A stretch of 64,000 bases of DNA from contig CAIIXF020000003.1 of NCBI GenBank assembly GCA_903813345.2, forward strand, positions 33,410,159-33,474,158, given 5' to 3'. Every line of letters begins with the position of its first letter. The stretch's first letter is position 1. Positions 43,694 through 56,000 of this stretch are shown piece after piece. Source of the stretch: Owenia fusiformis. Taxonomy: Eukaryota > Annelida > Polychaeta > Sabellida > Oweniidae. The notes below the pieces were generated by a model that did not search any database, was not told the DNA's origin, and worked only from the letters and a program-made list of their open reading frames with translations. Made by a program: the position numbers and the translations under genes.

Positions 43694-45201
43694 ATGTCAG
43701 ACACAGAATCAATGGAACGAGGACTTATGGCAGAAAATGTATCTATGGTGCATAAACCACCTCACAAAGTATGGCCCAAGTGCTTTACCATAACTGTCAT
43801 CGTTACCCTAGTAACCGCATCATTGTTGCTAGGCATCTGGGTAACAGTGTCCGAATTCCAAAAACTAAAATCAAACCAGGAGGAGAGTCAACAGAAGATA
43901 CAAGAAGTTGTTAAGGCGCAACAACAAAGAGATAATATGATAAGTAAACTAAAGGTAATTCATATATATACATACAGTAGATCGGTATTCTATACCACCT
44001 TTTAGCCAATCAGAACACATTATTGCCATTCTAAATTTTGCAATTCTGCAATAAATACTGGGAAAAGATGCATATGCTCATAGTTAATAAAAGAAAATTG
44101 CAAAAATGAAGTAATGACCTTACGTGAAAAACTAAAACAAGTTTCGCGCTTATGCAAGTCAACTTTGGTCGAATTTCAGGGCCGACGGGGAGCTGGGGGG
44201 GGGGGGGGGGGGTTCATTTAAGGGTCTGTTTCCCTTCATGGAATATATATTCCTCTCATCAACCGTATTTATGTTCTAAACAAAAAGTTCGGATGCTGAT
44301 AATTAGGTTGATTTATCGATGGATAAAAGCATCCCTTGATATGGTAATGGTATCCTCATAAAGTCTGACCTTGCGCCCAATGAAATGTTGTTAAATTTAT
44401 TTTATTCATAATAAAAAAACTGACAGCGTACTCACTGAAACTACCGACTGAAACAGTTAATCAATCTTTAACCAATCTAACTTTTCATCCAGGGTTGTAG
44501 ATTGTTTATTTTACTTTGGGCTGGAGAAATAGAACAAACACATGTTACAATTTGTTCCGGGCTGACTGATTTAAAAAAGACCATTTAAACTAGGTTCAAA
44601 TATCGTAAGCATATCATACGAGGGCTTTTGAACTTCGGTGGTTTACTCTATTCATCATTGGGTATATGGGATTATTGACGAAAGAATTTTCCACTTCAAA
44701 ATTATTAGATAGTACAACGTACCCACTGTAACATTTGTAACATGTATCTTGGTCTACTTTTATGCATAATTGTGTTTTGATACTCGATAATAAAATGTTT
44801 TTATTTGGACGCTTGAAATTTGAATATGGACTCATTAAGTCTATTCAATTCTTCAAATGTTACGTTTGTCCTTTCCTGCTCTTTCATTTTTATTCGATCT
44901 ACTCGACATTTTTGAGACTTCATGATCACCAGCTTTAATTGAATGCTATGCCCAAAATGATGGCATTGGATGATATTTTGACTTATTTTAATGATCTTTG
45001 ATTTAGTGGATACACGTACTAACAATTAAGCGTTAAAGCAATGTATCAAAATAGTAAACATAAATCGATGTTATTCTTTTTCAGCACAAAATACACCACT
45101 TGCAACGAGAAGTACATCCACAGGGAACAGTCTTAACCCGCAAAGTGGATTCAAAAATACATAGTGGTAAAGTTAAACACGCAAAGGAGAGTGGGAGCTG
45201 A
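43694..45201 (+). CDS. Unrecognised 125-aa single-pass membrane protein with coiled coil
   Basis: Two exons, 43694-43954 and 45085-45201 (donor AAGGTAATT, acceptor TTTTTCAG), join in frame for 125 aa. From MSDTESMERGLMAENVS the product has a hydrophilic N-terminus and one TM helix (about residues 30-52, CFTITVIVTLVTASLLLGIW). A Gln/Glu/Lys-rich coiled coil follows (EFQKLKSNQEESQQKIQEVV), then a basic, His/Lys-rich tail ending KHAKESGS. An in-frame ATG at 43661 would add 11 residues (MVGLIRTKSAI), but the second ATG starts the more typical acidic leader. The AATAAA at 45815 suits this gene. I do not recognise the family; topology looks type II. Splice phase 0 and the clean coding pattern support a real gene. 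Confidence 0.68.
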
Positions 45202-46990
45202 TGGAATAACACAATGATTGCACTGTACATAGTTCAAAATGTATATATCTGAAAGCATTGACTATCGATAGTAGATTGAAACTGTATATAATTGATGGGG
45301 ACTACTGGTATTATTGAAAATGTATATGTTGACATTATAGACAACAAATATTTATGCCATAGACAATTCCATTTACATTTAATACAACTACAGTAAAACC
45401 TGCCTGATGGAACACCTTTCTGCAAGGAACAGTTTTCAAAAGAATCAAATATTTTTTTACAATTGTTAACGTGTTTACGTAAGGAACATGTCAGCTTGGA
45501 CATGTTGGAACAAGGAACAGTTTTAGGGCAAATTCTAAAAATTAACCTGTTCCCAAGGAACATTGGATACACACATTCTATTGTTGTTCAGAGGCGTGAA
45601 TGACTTTAGCCAATATCTGATCCTAATAAGGAGCTAACATTATATGAATGAGATTAGGATAAACCAATGGTGAACGATGGGTATTCCACTCACTGTAAAT
45701 TACCCTTGATATTTTTTAATATGTGTTTAAATCTGTTTGTTATTGATTATTATGACAAAAATGGAAATCTTTATGATTATACTGGTTATGCCTTATTTGA
45801 TAAATTCAGATACAAATAAAGGCTAGAATAAGAAAGCAATTAAACAACATAAGAGACATTTCTTACAGAATATATTTTATTCTACATACAGGCCAAAACA
45901 ATAAAATGAACATCAATATTTTGTTTAGTGTCAATCATGATGAGAAAACTGACAATTAATGAAAAATATAAAAATATTTCATATTGTGTAAATAAACACA
46001 CTAACTAGAAGAAATAAATGTAACAATTTAAATTTAAATTTTTTATCATTTTTGATTTATATCTGAACTTTTATACACAGATATTACATAATTTTGATTG
46101 TATTTATCCAGCTTCTTTGGGTCAACCATTAGTTTGCCAACTAACCACATTTTGGTTGTGCATTTGTTGTTTGTCATTCTTCTTTTTGATTTTATTCATC
46201 CTTAGCTCTACATGTATATTAATTGATAAACAAGTTTTAACAAACCATCTTTCATACTTAATCAACACAATAAACACATACTATCATAGTATAACTTTAC
46301 AACAACGCATACTAGTATGTTAGTCTCAGCTAGTAGTATAGAATGCAAACAACATATACACTGTTTACTATATTTTGCGAACAACACATAGTCTAAATTG
46401 CAAACAACACAGTACAATGCAACTTAAAGATTTCCATTTAGGAATATTCAGTTACCAGAATCAAAAAACATGAATCCTAAAATCATTATGAATCTGAAAT
46501 ACCCAAATCAGACCAAGCTATACACATAATGCTGTATACAATTTGCAATGCTACTAACCTTCTTATATTAATGCCTAGACTTTAGTTTATATACATGCAA
46601 ATTCATGAAAACAAAAGGTCCCTTTACTCTAAACTTAACCTTTGTGGAACATTCAAATACATGTCTAAGTGCCATCTTAACCAACATTGTTCAATTGTTT
46701 GCATATCAACCTAGCACCTGTCCTGTTTATCATTCTTGAACATATTCAATTCATCCACTGCACTTTTTATTATAATGCTGAACTAAGCATATACGATTTC
46801 AAACTTTAAACTTTCACAGCTTTTTAAAGCTCCACAACAACTTCTTGGCACAAAATAAAATACATGTAATGCCCAATCTTAGATCATGACATGATTCAAA
46901 ATTTTCCAGATAATCAATTTTATCCCCAATAATACAATATCTGCCCAATTTTCAACTAAATAGTCCGAGAATTAAATATGTATTAATTGG
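45202..46990. other. Convergent 3' UTR space
   Basis: Lies between the stop codons of the plus-strand membrane-protein gene and minus-strand PREY. An AATAAA at 45815 (plus) and one at 46771-46766 (minus) probably end the two mRNAs. The GTAAAACCTGCCTGATGGAA repeat is at 45390-45570. The stretch downstream of PREY holds no minus-strand frame of PIG-Y size. Confidence 0.45.
45815..45820 (+). terminator. AATAAA poly(A) signal of the membrane-protein gene
   Basis: Canonical hexamer about 615 bp after the stop codon at 45201. Confidence 0.5.
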
Positions 46991-49900
46991 TTAGTCTCTG
47001 TCTTTAATATTGCGTACATTTTCATCTTCAGGGTCGATATCAGAGTTCATGTGACGTGCATCCTCGGGGGTTAGATTAGGAATACCATTTATAATCGGGT
47101 AGGCAGCGCTTATATCATCGCTTATAAGCTCATTTGTCTCAGGGTCATACCTGGAATGGAAATATTCAACTTTTAGATATTAATTTTTGAAATGTAATTC
47201 CTAGGTTGTGGGTAGATATTCCATAGAGCCCATGTTAAAAAAAAATCATGCAACGTGAAGTGTGCTTTCTTGTATTGATCAGATAATTTCTTTTACTGAA
47301 CACATTTTAAATGGTATAAAATTTTGTAATCATCAAATTTAAAAATATACATAAAAATTGACCAACTTTAAAACTGTTTATCACTCAATGTAATGGGATT
47401 TATTTGTGCATAATATATTTATTCAATATTGAAAGCCCATGGTTAAATGACATAAGGAATAAGCCCTACACTTTACCTTAAAGGTTTTTTGGTCAGCGGG
47501 CAGACAAGGTCCTTTAGTGTTGACACATCAAACTTCTTCTCCCCAGTATCATCAGAGAACAGTCGACGTGGACTAGAATATAGCAATCTTGGATGACAGA
47601 CTCTCTTTGTCAGAGATGTGCTGTGCAGAGCAATGGCCCGGCTCACTAAAACATACCAGAAATATAACTTTTTGACATTTTAATCATAATCTGATCATTT
47701 CTGGCTGTACTGTACTCCCAGTAATTGTTGCGTGGCACTATACATGTACTGTAGTTTGTGAGTTTTGTTAAATTCACAAAATATAATAGCAACAAAATTT
47801 GAAGTCACTTTTCCAAGAAATATCCGTTAAATTTTCAAGGTCTCCTCTGCCAAGGGCAGCTCAAAGTAGGAGCGTAGCAACTAACACTTCCTCACCTCCT
47901 TCCACCTTGATTTAAACCATTCGATCAAATTTTCAGATTTTAACCTCAAATTCAAACATAATAATTTTTTTTTAAAATACTGACCCATAATTATATTTTT
48001 AGAAGTCCTATATATAACTTCAAATGAAGCCAAGATTAGCTAAAATTATGCAATATCATAAAATGGCGTGATCCAAGTCATCTGTGACATCAACAACTAA
48101 ACAAATAATCTAGACCTCACTGATTGGTTTAAAGTTTGTTCGATCATCTGTGATGTCATAGGCAGGGTACCTAACCAGCAACAAAACAAACAAGCATATG
48201 GTTTCTGTTTTGATGAACAGTGAATCGGTTGATATAAAACAATTGGGATAATCAACCGATGGTCAGGGCTGGCTAGGCAACTTTTTGACTTGGACATCTC
48301 GACTACGAGGAGTTTGCTGCATTTTCTTGTTGTAACCAGACTTGATAATCAATAAAATATACAGATGTTTATAATGAACATGCTAATACAACATCCTTGA
48401 TTTTATCTCTGTTAAAAGGCTACTTTACTTCTTATGGCTGTTATCTTTATCACAAACAACAAGAACAGAACACATGTCTACAAGACAAACATGATGTTGA
48501 ATATATTGTGATTGATGATCAATATTAGCATTTTTCTTGAATTACCTGTTGGTCATGACTGAGAAAGAGACATGGGCCCTGGGATGAGGTGTGTTTAAAA
48601 TCAACCATTGATGTAGCAGTATTTAGACACAGATTCTACTCTTTTTATCGGTACAGTTATCACAAAAAAACATAAATAAAACTGATGTGTTCAAAACAAA
48701 ACACAAATTTCATACTTTTTTTTTGGCAAAGTTTCATTGAGGAAATGTTCAGGAGTTTGAAGATTTGCCAGCTTGCATGAGGCTTTACAGGTACACTGTA
48801 CAGTAAAATAAAAAAAATTGTTTTAAAGCTTGGGGAACTGTGCAAAACTTCCCTTCCCCATCATTACTTTTAACCCCAGAATATAAATTCAAGGATACAT
48901 TTATAAACAACATTTTCTGATTCAACTTGATTTAGGCTAGAATGAATGAATCAAGTTTTTAACATTCCCTATGTACATTTCTACATATACATCTCTTTAA
49001 GAAAATACAGGTACATGTATGTCTCATCCATTCTGAGTGCCTCTTTATCTTACAATGTAGGTCCACAAGACAGAAGTGTATGCCTCATCCATTCTGAGTG
49101 CCTCTTTATCTTACAATGTAGGTCCACAAGACAGAAGTTGTGGCTGTTTGTATACAAACTATTCCTCATCCTATTCCTTTGATCTCTTTCCTCTTCTTTT
49201 TTGCAAGGTAAACAAAAAGTTAACACAATCAATCAAACAAAAACTATAAGCATTATAAAATTCAGCTGTTTTACTTTGGTATATTTGTGAAGAACAGCAT
49301 TAAGGCATTTTTTCTTTACAGGTGTCCAAACTGACTGCCCATCACCTTCAAATGAAAAGATTTAAAAATTGCACATCCTGTTTCCTGAAACATTATTGAA
49401 GGGAAAACTTCCACTAGGGCATTCTGTTACTGATTATAATCTTCAATAATAAAATACTTGTGCAACTTCTCTATTGATGATCTGAGTTCATCTTATGACA
49501 GTGTGAGAAAAAATAATATTTATCACCCTTACTGACAAGTAAATATACATGTACTTTACACTGTGGGTATCATATTGTCCTGTCATGAGCAATGAACAAC
49601 CAAAAGTATGATTCTGCCATGCAATTGTTATCATGTTGGCAGAAGGGGAGATGGATAAACTACACCCCAATCTGCACTCTGAAATCATGGTACCGTGTGG
49701 TACATTAAGAGTATGGTACCACAAGGTACCATTGGAGTATGGTACCATTGGATTATGGTACGTACGGAACCGTTGCAGATTGGCAGTGTACCAACTGATT
49801 TCATATACCAATGAAACCTACATGTAAGGAAGACATTTCTTGAATATCATTTTCGGTACCATACAAGTAGTGACATCTAATCAAAAACATGAGGTGCATC

Positions 49901-52849
49901 ATAAGTTATTTAGCTAACTGTGGCTTCACAAAGACATGATTTTCAATTTATCAAGAGACATCTTTTAATGGAAAGAAAATTAAAAGTATTGAGTGATAAA
50001 TCAGGTTCAAGTAGAGCTTCATTGATGCATTGTTTTAAGGTAAAAAAAGACAACTTTAAAAAGATGGAAGCATCAGATTTTATGTCTGGTCCGAGTAAAT
50101 AACAAGTTGATTACAGTTTTGTCATCTTCACTTTGAATTAGAGCAAATCTTTTGATCTAGCTTTGACCAATCAGAATATGGAGAATATGGTTGATCAAAT
50201 GGTTGATACCCGATCAAAATAGCATTCACTGATTTTATGCTTTCATACTAACAAGAATGATTTAATGAAAAACATGAGCATGTTCACTAACCATGACACT
50301 TTTTAATTTAATTTTTAATTTAGTGTTGATCTTGGACAAAGAGTATAATGCAATCCCAGCAGTGAGCGTTTTAAGTGAACGCCATAGTGCTGCTGGTAAC
50401 ACTATAACTACAAAGTGAGAACACCTGTGCATGCTTGACTATAAGTATAACCAATCAGATTATTTGATATTTACGCATGAGAATTATTCACTCCTGACAA
50501 TTTACCATAAAAAAATCTGGCTGAGATTGCCCCTACGATCGATTACAATCCAATTTGTACTTCATTTGATTAACAAGGAAGTTTCCTTTCAAAAAATGAG
50601 TTGTAAACCATAAATCTATTTTTAAATGTTAAGGATTTAGATTATATTCTATTCAAATTCTATCACTGTTAAATTATATATTTGCTTTACCTCTGTATAT
50701 GCAGATTACTGACATAGACATCTAAATGTGGACTCAGACTTGAGAGAAATGCACCATGCATATATGCTGGTATGAATCATTGGAGACATTCATTTTGGTA
50801 AATATAATTTACAGTGCATATATCTCAGCAGTCTGGGAGTATTAAGGACATCAATTAAAATTCAAGAAAATATACCAAATACATGACGTTTCGGGTTATA
50901 TTTTGTCGATTTAAATGAAAAACATGAGCATGTTCACTAACCATGACACTTTTTAATTTTTAATTTAGTTTTTATTTTAATTTTTAATTTAGTGTTGATC
51001 TTGGACAAAGAGTATAATGCAATCCCAGCAGTGAGCATTTTAAGTGAACGCCATAGTGCTGCTGGTAACACTATAACTACAAAGTGAGTACACCTGTGCA
51101 TGCTTGACTATAAGTATAACCAATCAGATTATTTGATATTTACGCATGAGAATTATTCACTCCTGACAATTTACCATAAAAAACAAATCTGGCTGAGATT
51201 GCCCCTACAATCGATTACAATCCAATTTGTACTTCATTTGATTAACAAGGAAGTTTCCTTTCAAAAATTGAGTTGTAAACCATAGATCTGTTTTTAAATG
51301 TTAAGGATTTAGATTATATTCTATTCAAATTCTATCACTGTTAAATTATATATCTGCTTTATATGCAGATTACTGACATAGACATCTAAATGTGGACTCA
51401 GACTTGAGAGAAATGCACCATGCATATATGCTGGTATGAATCATTGGAGACATTCATTTTGGTAAATATAATTTACAGTGCATATATCTCAGCAGTCTGG
51501 GAGTGTTAAGGACATCAATTAAAATTCAAGAAAATATACCAAATACATGACGTTTCGGGTTATATTTTGTCATCACTTTAATTGGTTTACAAAGGCACTT
51601 TTCTAAAACTGCCATTGTATATAGCACCTGAATCTAAAGCATGTTAATCCTTAGGCACATAGTGTAACTCCAGCAGATGATACAGTACATGACAATTTGT
51701 AGTTCAACGTCGTTAAACTCAATAACGGCGTTCTTTATTATTAGGAATTTTCTTGGGGCCCTTATTGATCGAAACCATTTTTCCGCGATAACGTGCAACT
51801 GATACTTGACAATAATATAAAAACACATAACATCAAGCGATTTAACACAATATTTTTGTGTTAAATGTTCATTTATACGAGTAAAATGAGGCTACACTTA
51901 CCAATCTCTAAAGTGACATTTCCGCATGTCTGTCATTGTGTCTGTTCGTCTGAGTGTCCCGGATCGTTAAATTAAACTACCAGCAAAACGAAATTGTTGT
52001 CAAATAGATTGATAATTATTATCGCGATTACTCGGGATAAAAAGATCAATTTTGAGGATGCAGTGCCTTGATGACGGTTAATTCCTGAAACGATTTGCAA
52101 TTTCGATGTTACCGAAACTGACCGACATTTTCGTCATATTCCAAACCTGTCTCCAATATTTTCTTAATTATGCATCAATAGGGTCTAAGGGGGATACGGG
52201 ACGGGGTGTATGTGTTTATAAGGTATGTATGCATGTTTGAATCACATTCTTTGTGTAATATTGCCATGTTTTCAGGGTTTAAGTTGTTCCGCTTGTCGAA
52301 ACCTGCTGAACGATTAAATTAACGCATCAAAGGCAAAATGGTCATGGAGGTTAGACCTAGCCGGGCCATAACACATGTCAGATAAGAAACGAGGCCCGGG
52401 CTAGGTCTAATGTTGTTGGACTAGACAATTTGATGACAATGCAATATCATGTGGCCCTCTAATCAATATCAACAACAACAACTCCCCACTGATACAGGAT
52501 AAGAACCAGTTGATTGACTAAGTGAATGCCAATAACAAGTTATAACAAGTTTAACTGGACTAAGTAAACATAAGTATGTAGATAACATTCTGCAAACATA
52601 ACATAAACAATGGCCTACGTGCTTTTTTACAGATTGAAAATCAAGAAAGAAAGACGAAGTGATTTGTCGATTTTCAAAGTGAAAATATGCAACTGTGAAA
52701 TCAAAGATTTGAATAAAATTAAACGCAACAAGTGCCTTGTATATTCATGTATCTAATGTTCCAAAATTAAATCATGTTATACATTAGTTATAGTAACAAC
52801 AAAGAAGTAATAACTCACCAAAGCAGTACGATTTTCGCAGGAAAGACAT
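46991..52849 (-). CDS. PYURF: PREY / PYURF, mitochondrial TRM112-like small protein
   Basis: Three minus-strand exons, 52849-52819, 47645-47477 and 47150-46991 (donors GTGAGT and GTAAAG), join to 119 aa. The N-terminus (MSFLRKSYCF, then SRAIALHSTSLTKRVC...) is basic and Ser-rich without acids, a mitochondrial targeting presequence. The core FDVSTLKDLVCPLTKKPLRYD, AAYPIINGIPNL and TPEDARH is the UPF0434/TRM112-like fold of human PREY. PREY supports S-adenosylmethionine-dependent methyltransferases of coenzyme Q synthesis and complex I assembly in mitochondria. Only one of the usual zinc-type cysteines (VCPL) is present, as in PREY. In vertebrates the same mRNA encodes PIG-Y; no such frame follows here. 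Exon 1 is short and faces POP4 across a 152-bp promoter. Intron 1 is 5.2 kb. Confidence 0.93.
49020..49138. repeat. Tandem duplication of ~61 bp in PYURF intron 1
   Basis: CTCATCCATTCTGAGTGCCT through GGTCCACAAGACAGAAG occurs twice in a row, at 49023 and 49083, with no internal difference seen. Confidence 0.9.
50261..51571. repeat. Recent ~650-bp tandem duplication in PYURF intron 1
   Basis: Copy 1 (50261-50907) and copy 2 (50912-51571) both run from ATGAAAAACATGAGCATGTT to TTTCGGGTTATATTTTGTC, with only a handful of substitutions, a few-base indel in the TTTTTAATTT run and loss of CTCTGTAT in copy 2. Matching open frames (60 and 61 codons at 50431 and 51100) are by-products. It is fully intronic. 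Confidence 0.95.
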
Positions 52850-53001
52850 TTTCAACTTTGACCTGACCTTGACAATTACTTCCGGTTAGAAAAAGTAACC
52901 AAGTAAAAGAAGTTATCATTGTTTTATGTATTTAATTCATACATTTCTTGATTCAAAGTGTTTGCGAATGCTACTTTAGGTTACCTTACTTTCTTTCCAA
53001 A
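52850..53001. promoter_or_regulatory. Bidirectional PYURF-POP4 promoter with ETS site
   Basis: Only 152 bp separate the start codons of the divergent genes. ACTTCCGG (52878-52885) is an ETS/GABP-type site common in housekeeping bidirectional promoters. No TATA box is apparent. Confidence 0.75.
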
Positions 53002-56000
53002 ATGGAAGTCAATAAATTGGAAGGTAAGTGTATGTTAACATGAAAATCACACGTTTCTCTCTATTATCGCCCATATTTTTTCTCAAAACTTATAAAAACT
53101 TATAGTAATAAGCTAAGTGAGCGTAATGAGTAGTGATAAAGTAGTAATGATATATACGTTTGTATTACTATTACATATGATCTCTTTTGTCAATGCATTT
53201 TTCACTGAATGTCTACTGCAGAGGTAGACTTGCTTAGTGCACACATGTACAGTGCAGGTCACCTCGAGTCTCATTCTCAGTGCATCTATCAGTGCATTGG
53301 TGCATCCAATTCGATGCATTGATCAGAACATATACGTCGGCAACTATGATCGGTACTGGGCCTACTGTTGATGTACAGTACATGTAGGCCCTAGACTGTA
53401 TCCTTCGTCTGAATAAATATTCAGACTGTAAGTCACCTATTGTGAAATGTGGTGTTGTATAAATGTTACAAATAAGTTTGTTTAATGATAAAATGATTAC
53501 CTTATAAAGAACTCACAATATTATTTTTTCGTATATTGTCCTCTTACTGAAGATATTCATAAAATGTACAGACGCTTCTTGTAGCGAAGCCATTGATTAG
53601 GTCAAGCCCCTTGGTCAAGCCATTTTGGCAATGCCAATTCTCACGATAAACGAGATTTAGCCAGTGACGTCAGTCTATTTGTAAACAAATAACACGTGGA
53701 GCGGGAGCAACATTACGGCACATGCTATCTATTGCAAGACTTACGCCTGTCACAACCGTCACCATGTTAATCAGTGTTTTTTAAGTAGCGCAAGGATCCT
53801 GCCATGACCGTGGTAGTGTTATCGTGTAAGCCTGGTATAACCGTGACAGGCTGGTATAACCGTGACAATGTGTATTCTATTGCAAGGCCTGTCATGACCC
53901 TGGAAGTGTTATCGTGGAAGCCTGGCGCGACCGTAGCCTTTATTGTGGTTTATAACCGAATGTGAATATTTATGTATAGTAGTAATTTTGATTTTGACAT
54001 GATTAAGGTAGTTAAACACCATGATCATAGTATTAAACTGTTTAATTGTAATGAGGATCACTTAAAATTGTTAAGGATATTCCTGGCATTAATGTCATAC
54101 ATATTTACTAGTCATTGCAATACATTATAACGGTCATAGTAGAACTAAGCCTAAATCTCTACATTACCACCCTCATACCTGGCCTTGCAATACTATATTA
54201 CATTGTCACGGTCATACCAGGCTTTGCGATCCCATAATACATTGTCATGGTCATGCCAGGTTTTCAAATACACATTGTCACGGTCAATTATAGCAATCAT
54301 AAATTTCTACATCACCACTCTCATACCCGAACTTGGAATACTATATCACATTACCATGGCGGTCATACTAAGCCTTGCAATACTATATTACATTGGCATG
54401 GTCATGCCAGGCTTTGCAATACACATTGTCACGGTTATAGCAGTCCTAATCGTAAATTTCTACATTACCACTCTCATACCTGAACTTGCAATACTATATT
54501 ACATTGTCACGGTCATGCCAGGCTTTGCAGTACTATATTACATTGTTACGGTCATACCAAGCCTTGCAGAACTATATTACATTGTCACGGTCATGGCAGG
54601 CATTGCAATATAATACTGCATTGTCGCGGTTATACCAGGCTTTCACGATAACATTACCACGGTCATGGCAGGATCCTTGCGCTACTTAAAAAACACTGAA
54701 TAACATAGTGACGGTTACGCCAGGCGTTAGTCTTGCAACAGATAGGGTCTCCATTACGGAAGCGTATTGCTAAATTCCATTTGTGCGGGAATTTATTAGT
54801 CTAGATCTAGTCATTTATTATCATTATCCCGATTAATTTTCTTCATTTATAGTAAATAGAGCGGAAATATTCATGAAGAAGGCCGAGGTAATCAAGTGGT
54901 CATGTGTTGTCAAAGTTCAAAATTTGCATATCTCGTTTGGATCTCGTGAACTCAAACGTCCTTGACATTGATTTCGCGATCTACTTATGAACACATCCTG
55001 AAGTTTCGGTGAGTCTGAACATTTCATTATTTTATATCAACTTGTACCCGCCTTATACAAATATTTTTGCTTCTAGTTTAAGATGAACATCTCTTCAACA
55101 TATTCACCAATTTTCAAGGTGAACATTCTTATAATAAACGAGAAATTAATGTGCAAAAAATATCACCGCGATTTCCACAGGAAATATATCAATCATAACA
55201 GACCGAATATTATATTCGGTCTGTTGGATACATACTAATGTAGGCCCGGGAACACGTTTGAAAATCAAGTTGAATACACTAGGTAAAGTGTTATCTCTTC
55301 ACTTAATGTATATTTCTCTTTGATTGGTGTATTCATCTCAATTTTTTATTATATGTGTTCCTGGGCCTACATGTACACCAAGGAGGATTGGAAGCCAGGG
55401 TTCCAACTCGATATTCTTTAATCTCCACGCATGCGTCATTTGCTATTCGTGTCTGTATAATTTGTACGACTGCATGGAGAATGACCCGATACTCTCCAAC
55501 AAAGCTATCGCTAGGTGATTGTTTTGCAGAATATCGGTGTTGCATTCTGGGAGCCAATCCTCCTTGATGTACACTGTATGCACCTACAGGTATAAGCAAG
55601 TAGACATTCAGTGACACATGTACATGTAGGTCAAAGTAGTGCTATTGGGTCAGTTAGTTCTACATGTATCATAATAATGATAAAGGTCATCAATCAACTT
55701 TAAGGAGATTATGACAATAAAGAGAGTGGTGCCCAGGTATGGTGCAGTTTCTTGTTTTAAACTTTTCTATGTTTTCAGGATCTGTGAATGCTTCTCTGCC
55801 AGACAGTGTTGATGATTACAGAGGAAGGCTTGGACTGCAGGTACATATTTTTGAAGTTTTCTTTGATTATACTGGCAGATAGTCAGTCAGTGTCTGTTAG
55901 TCAGAGCTACATGTACGCCTATACTATCATTAAACTTAACAGGAATTACAGTTTTAAAAATAACTGTTACCTGATTTCAGAATTTATCAACAGATCTATG

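Noticed and set aside
46117-46323. 68-codon hydrophobic plus-strand frame considered as PIG-Y
   Set aside because: Wrong strand relative to PYURF, A/T-rich and Leu/Ile/Cys-biased, without PIG-Y sequence likeness; it also overlaps presumed 3' UTR.
51900-51940. Possible alternative PYURF first exon (MTDMRKCHFRD with donor GTAAGTG)
   Set aside because: Splicing it to 47645 gives the wrong phase and a premature stop, whereas 52849-52819 gives a perfect mitochondrial leader. It could still be a non-coding alternative exon.
54185-54613. 142-codon plus-strand frame with repeated ITTLIPELA-like peptide
   Set aside because: Produced by a 39-bp tandem repeat inside a foldback transposon in POP4 intron 1; no start context or splice link.
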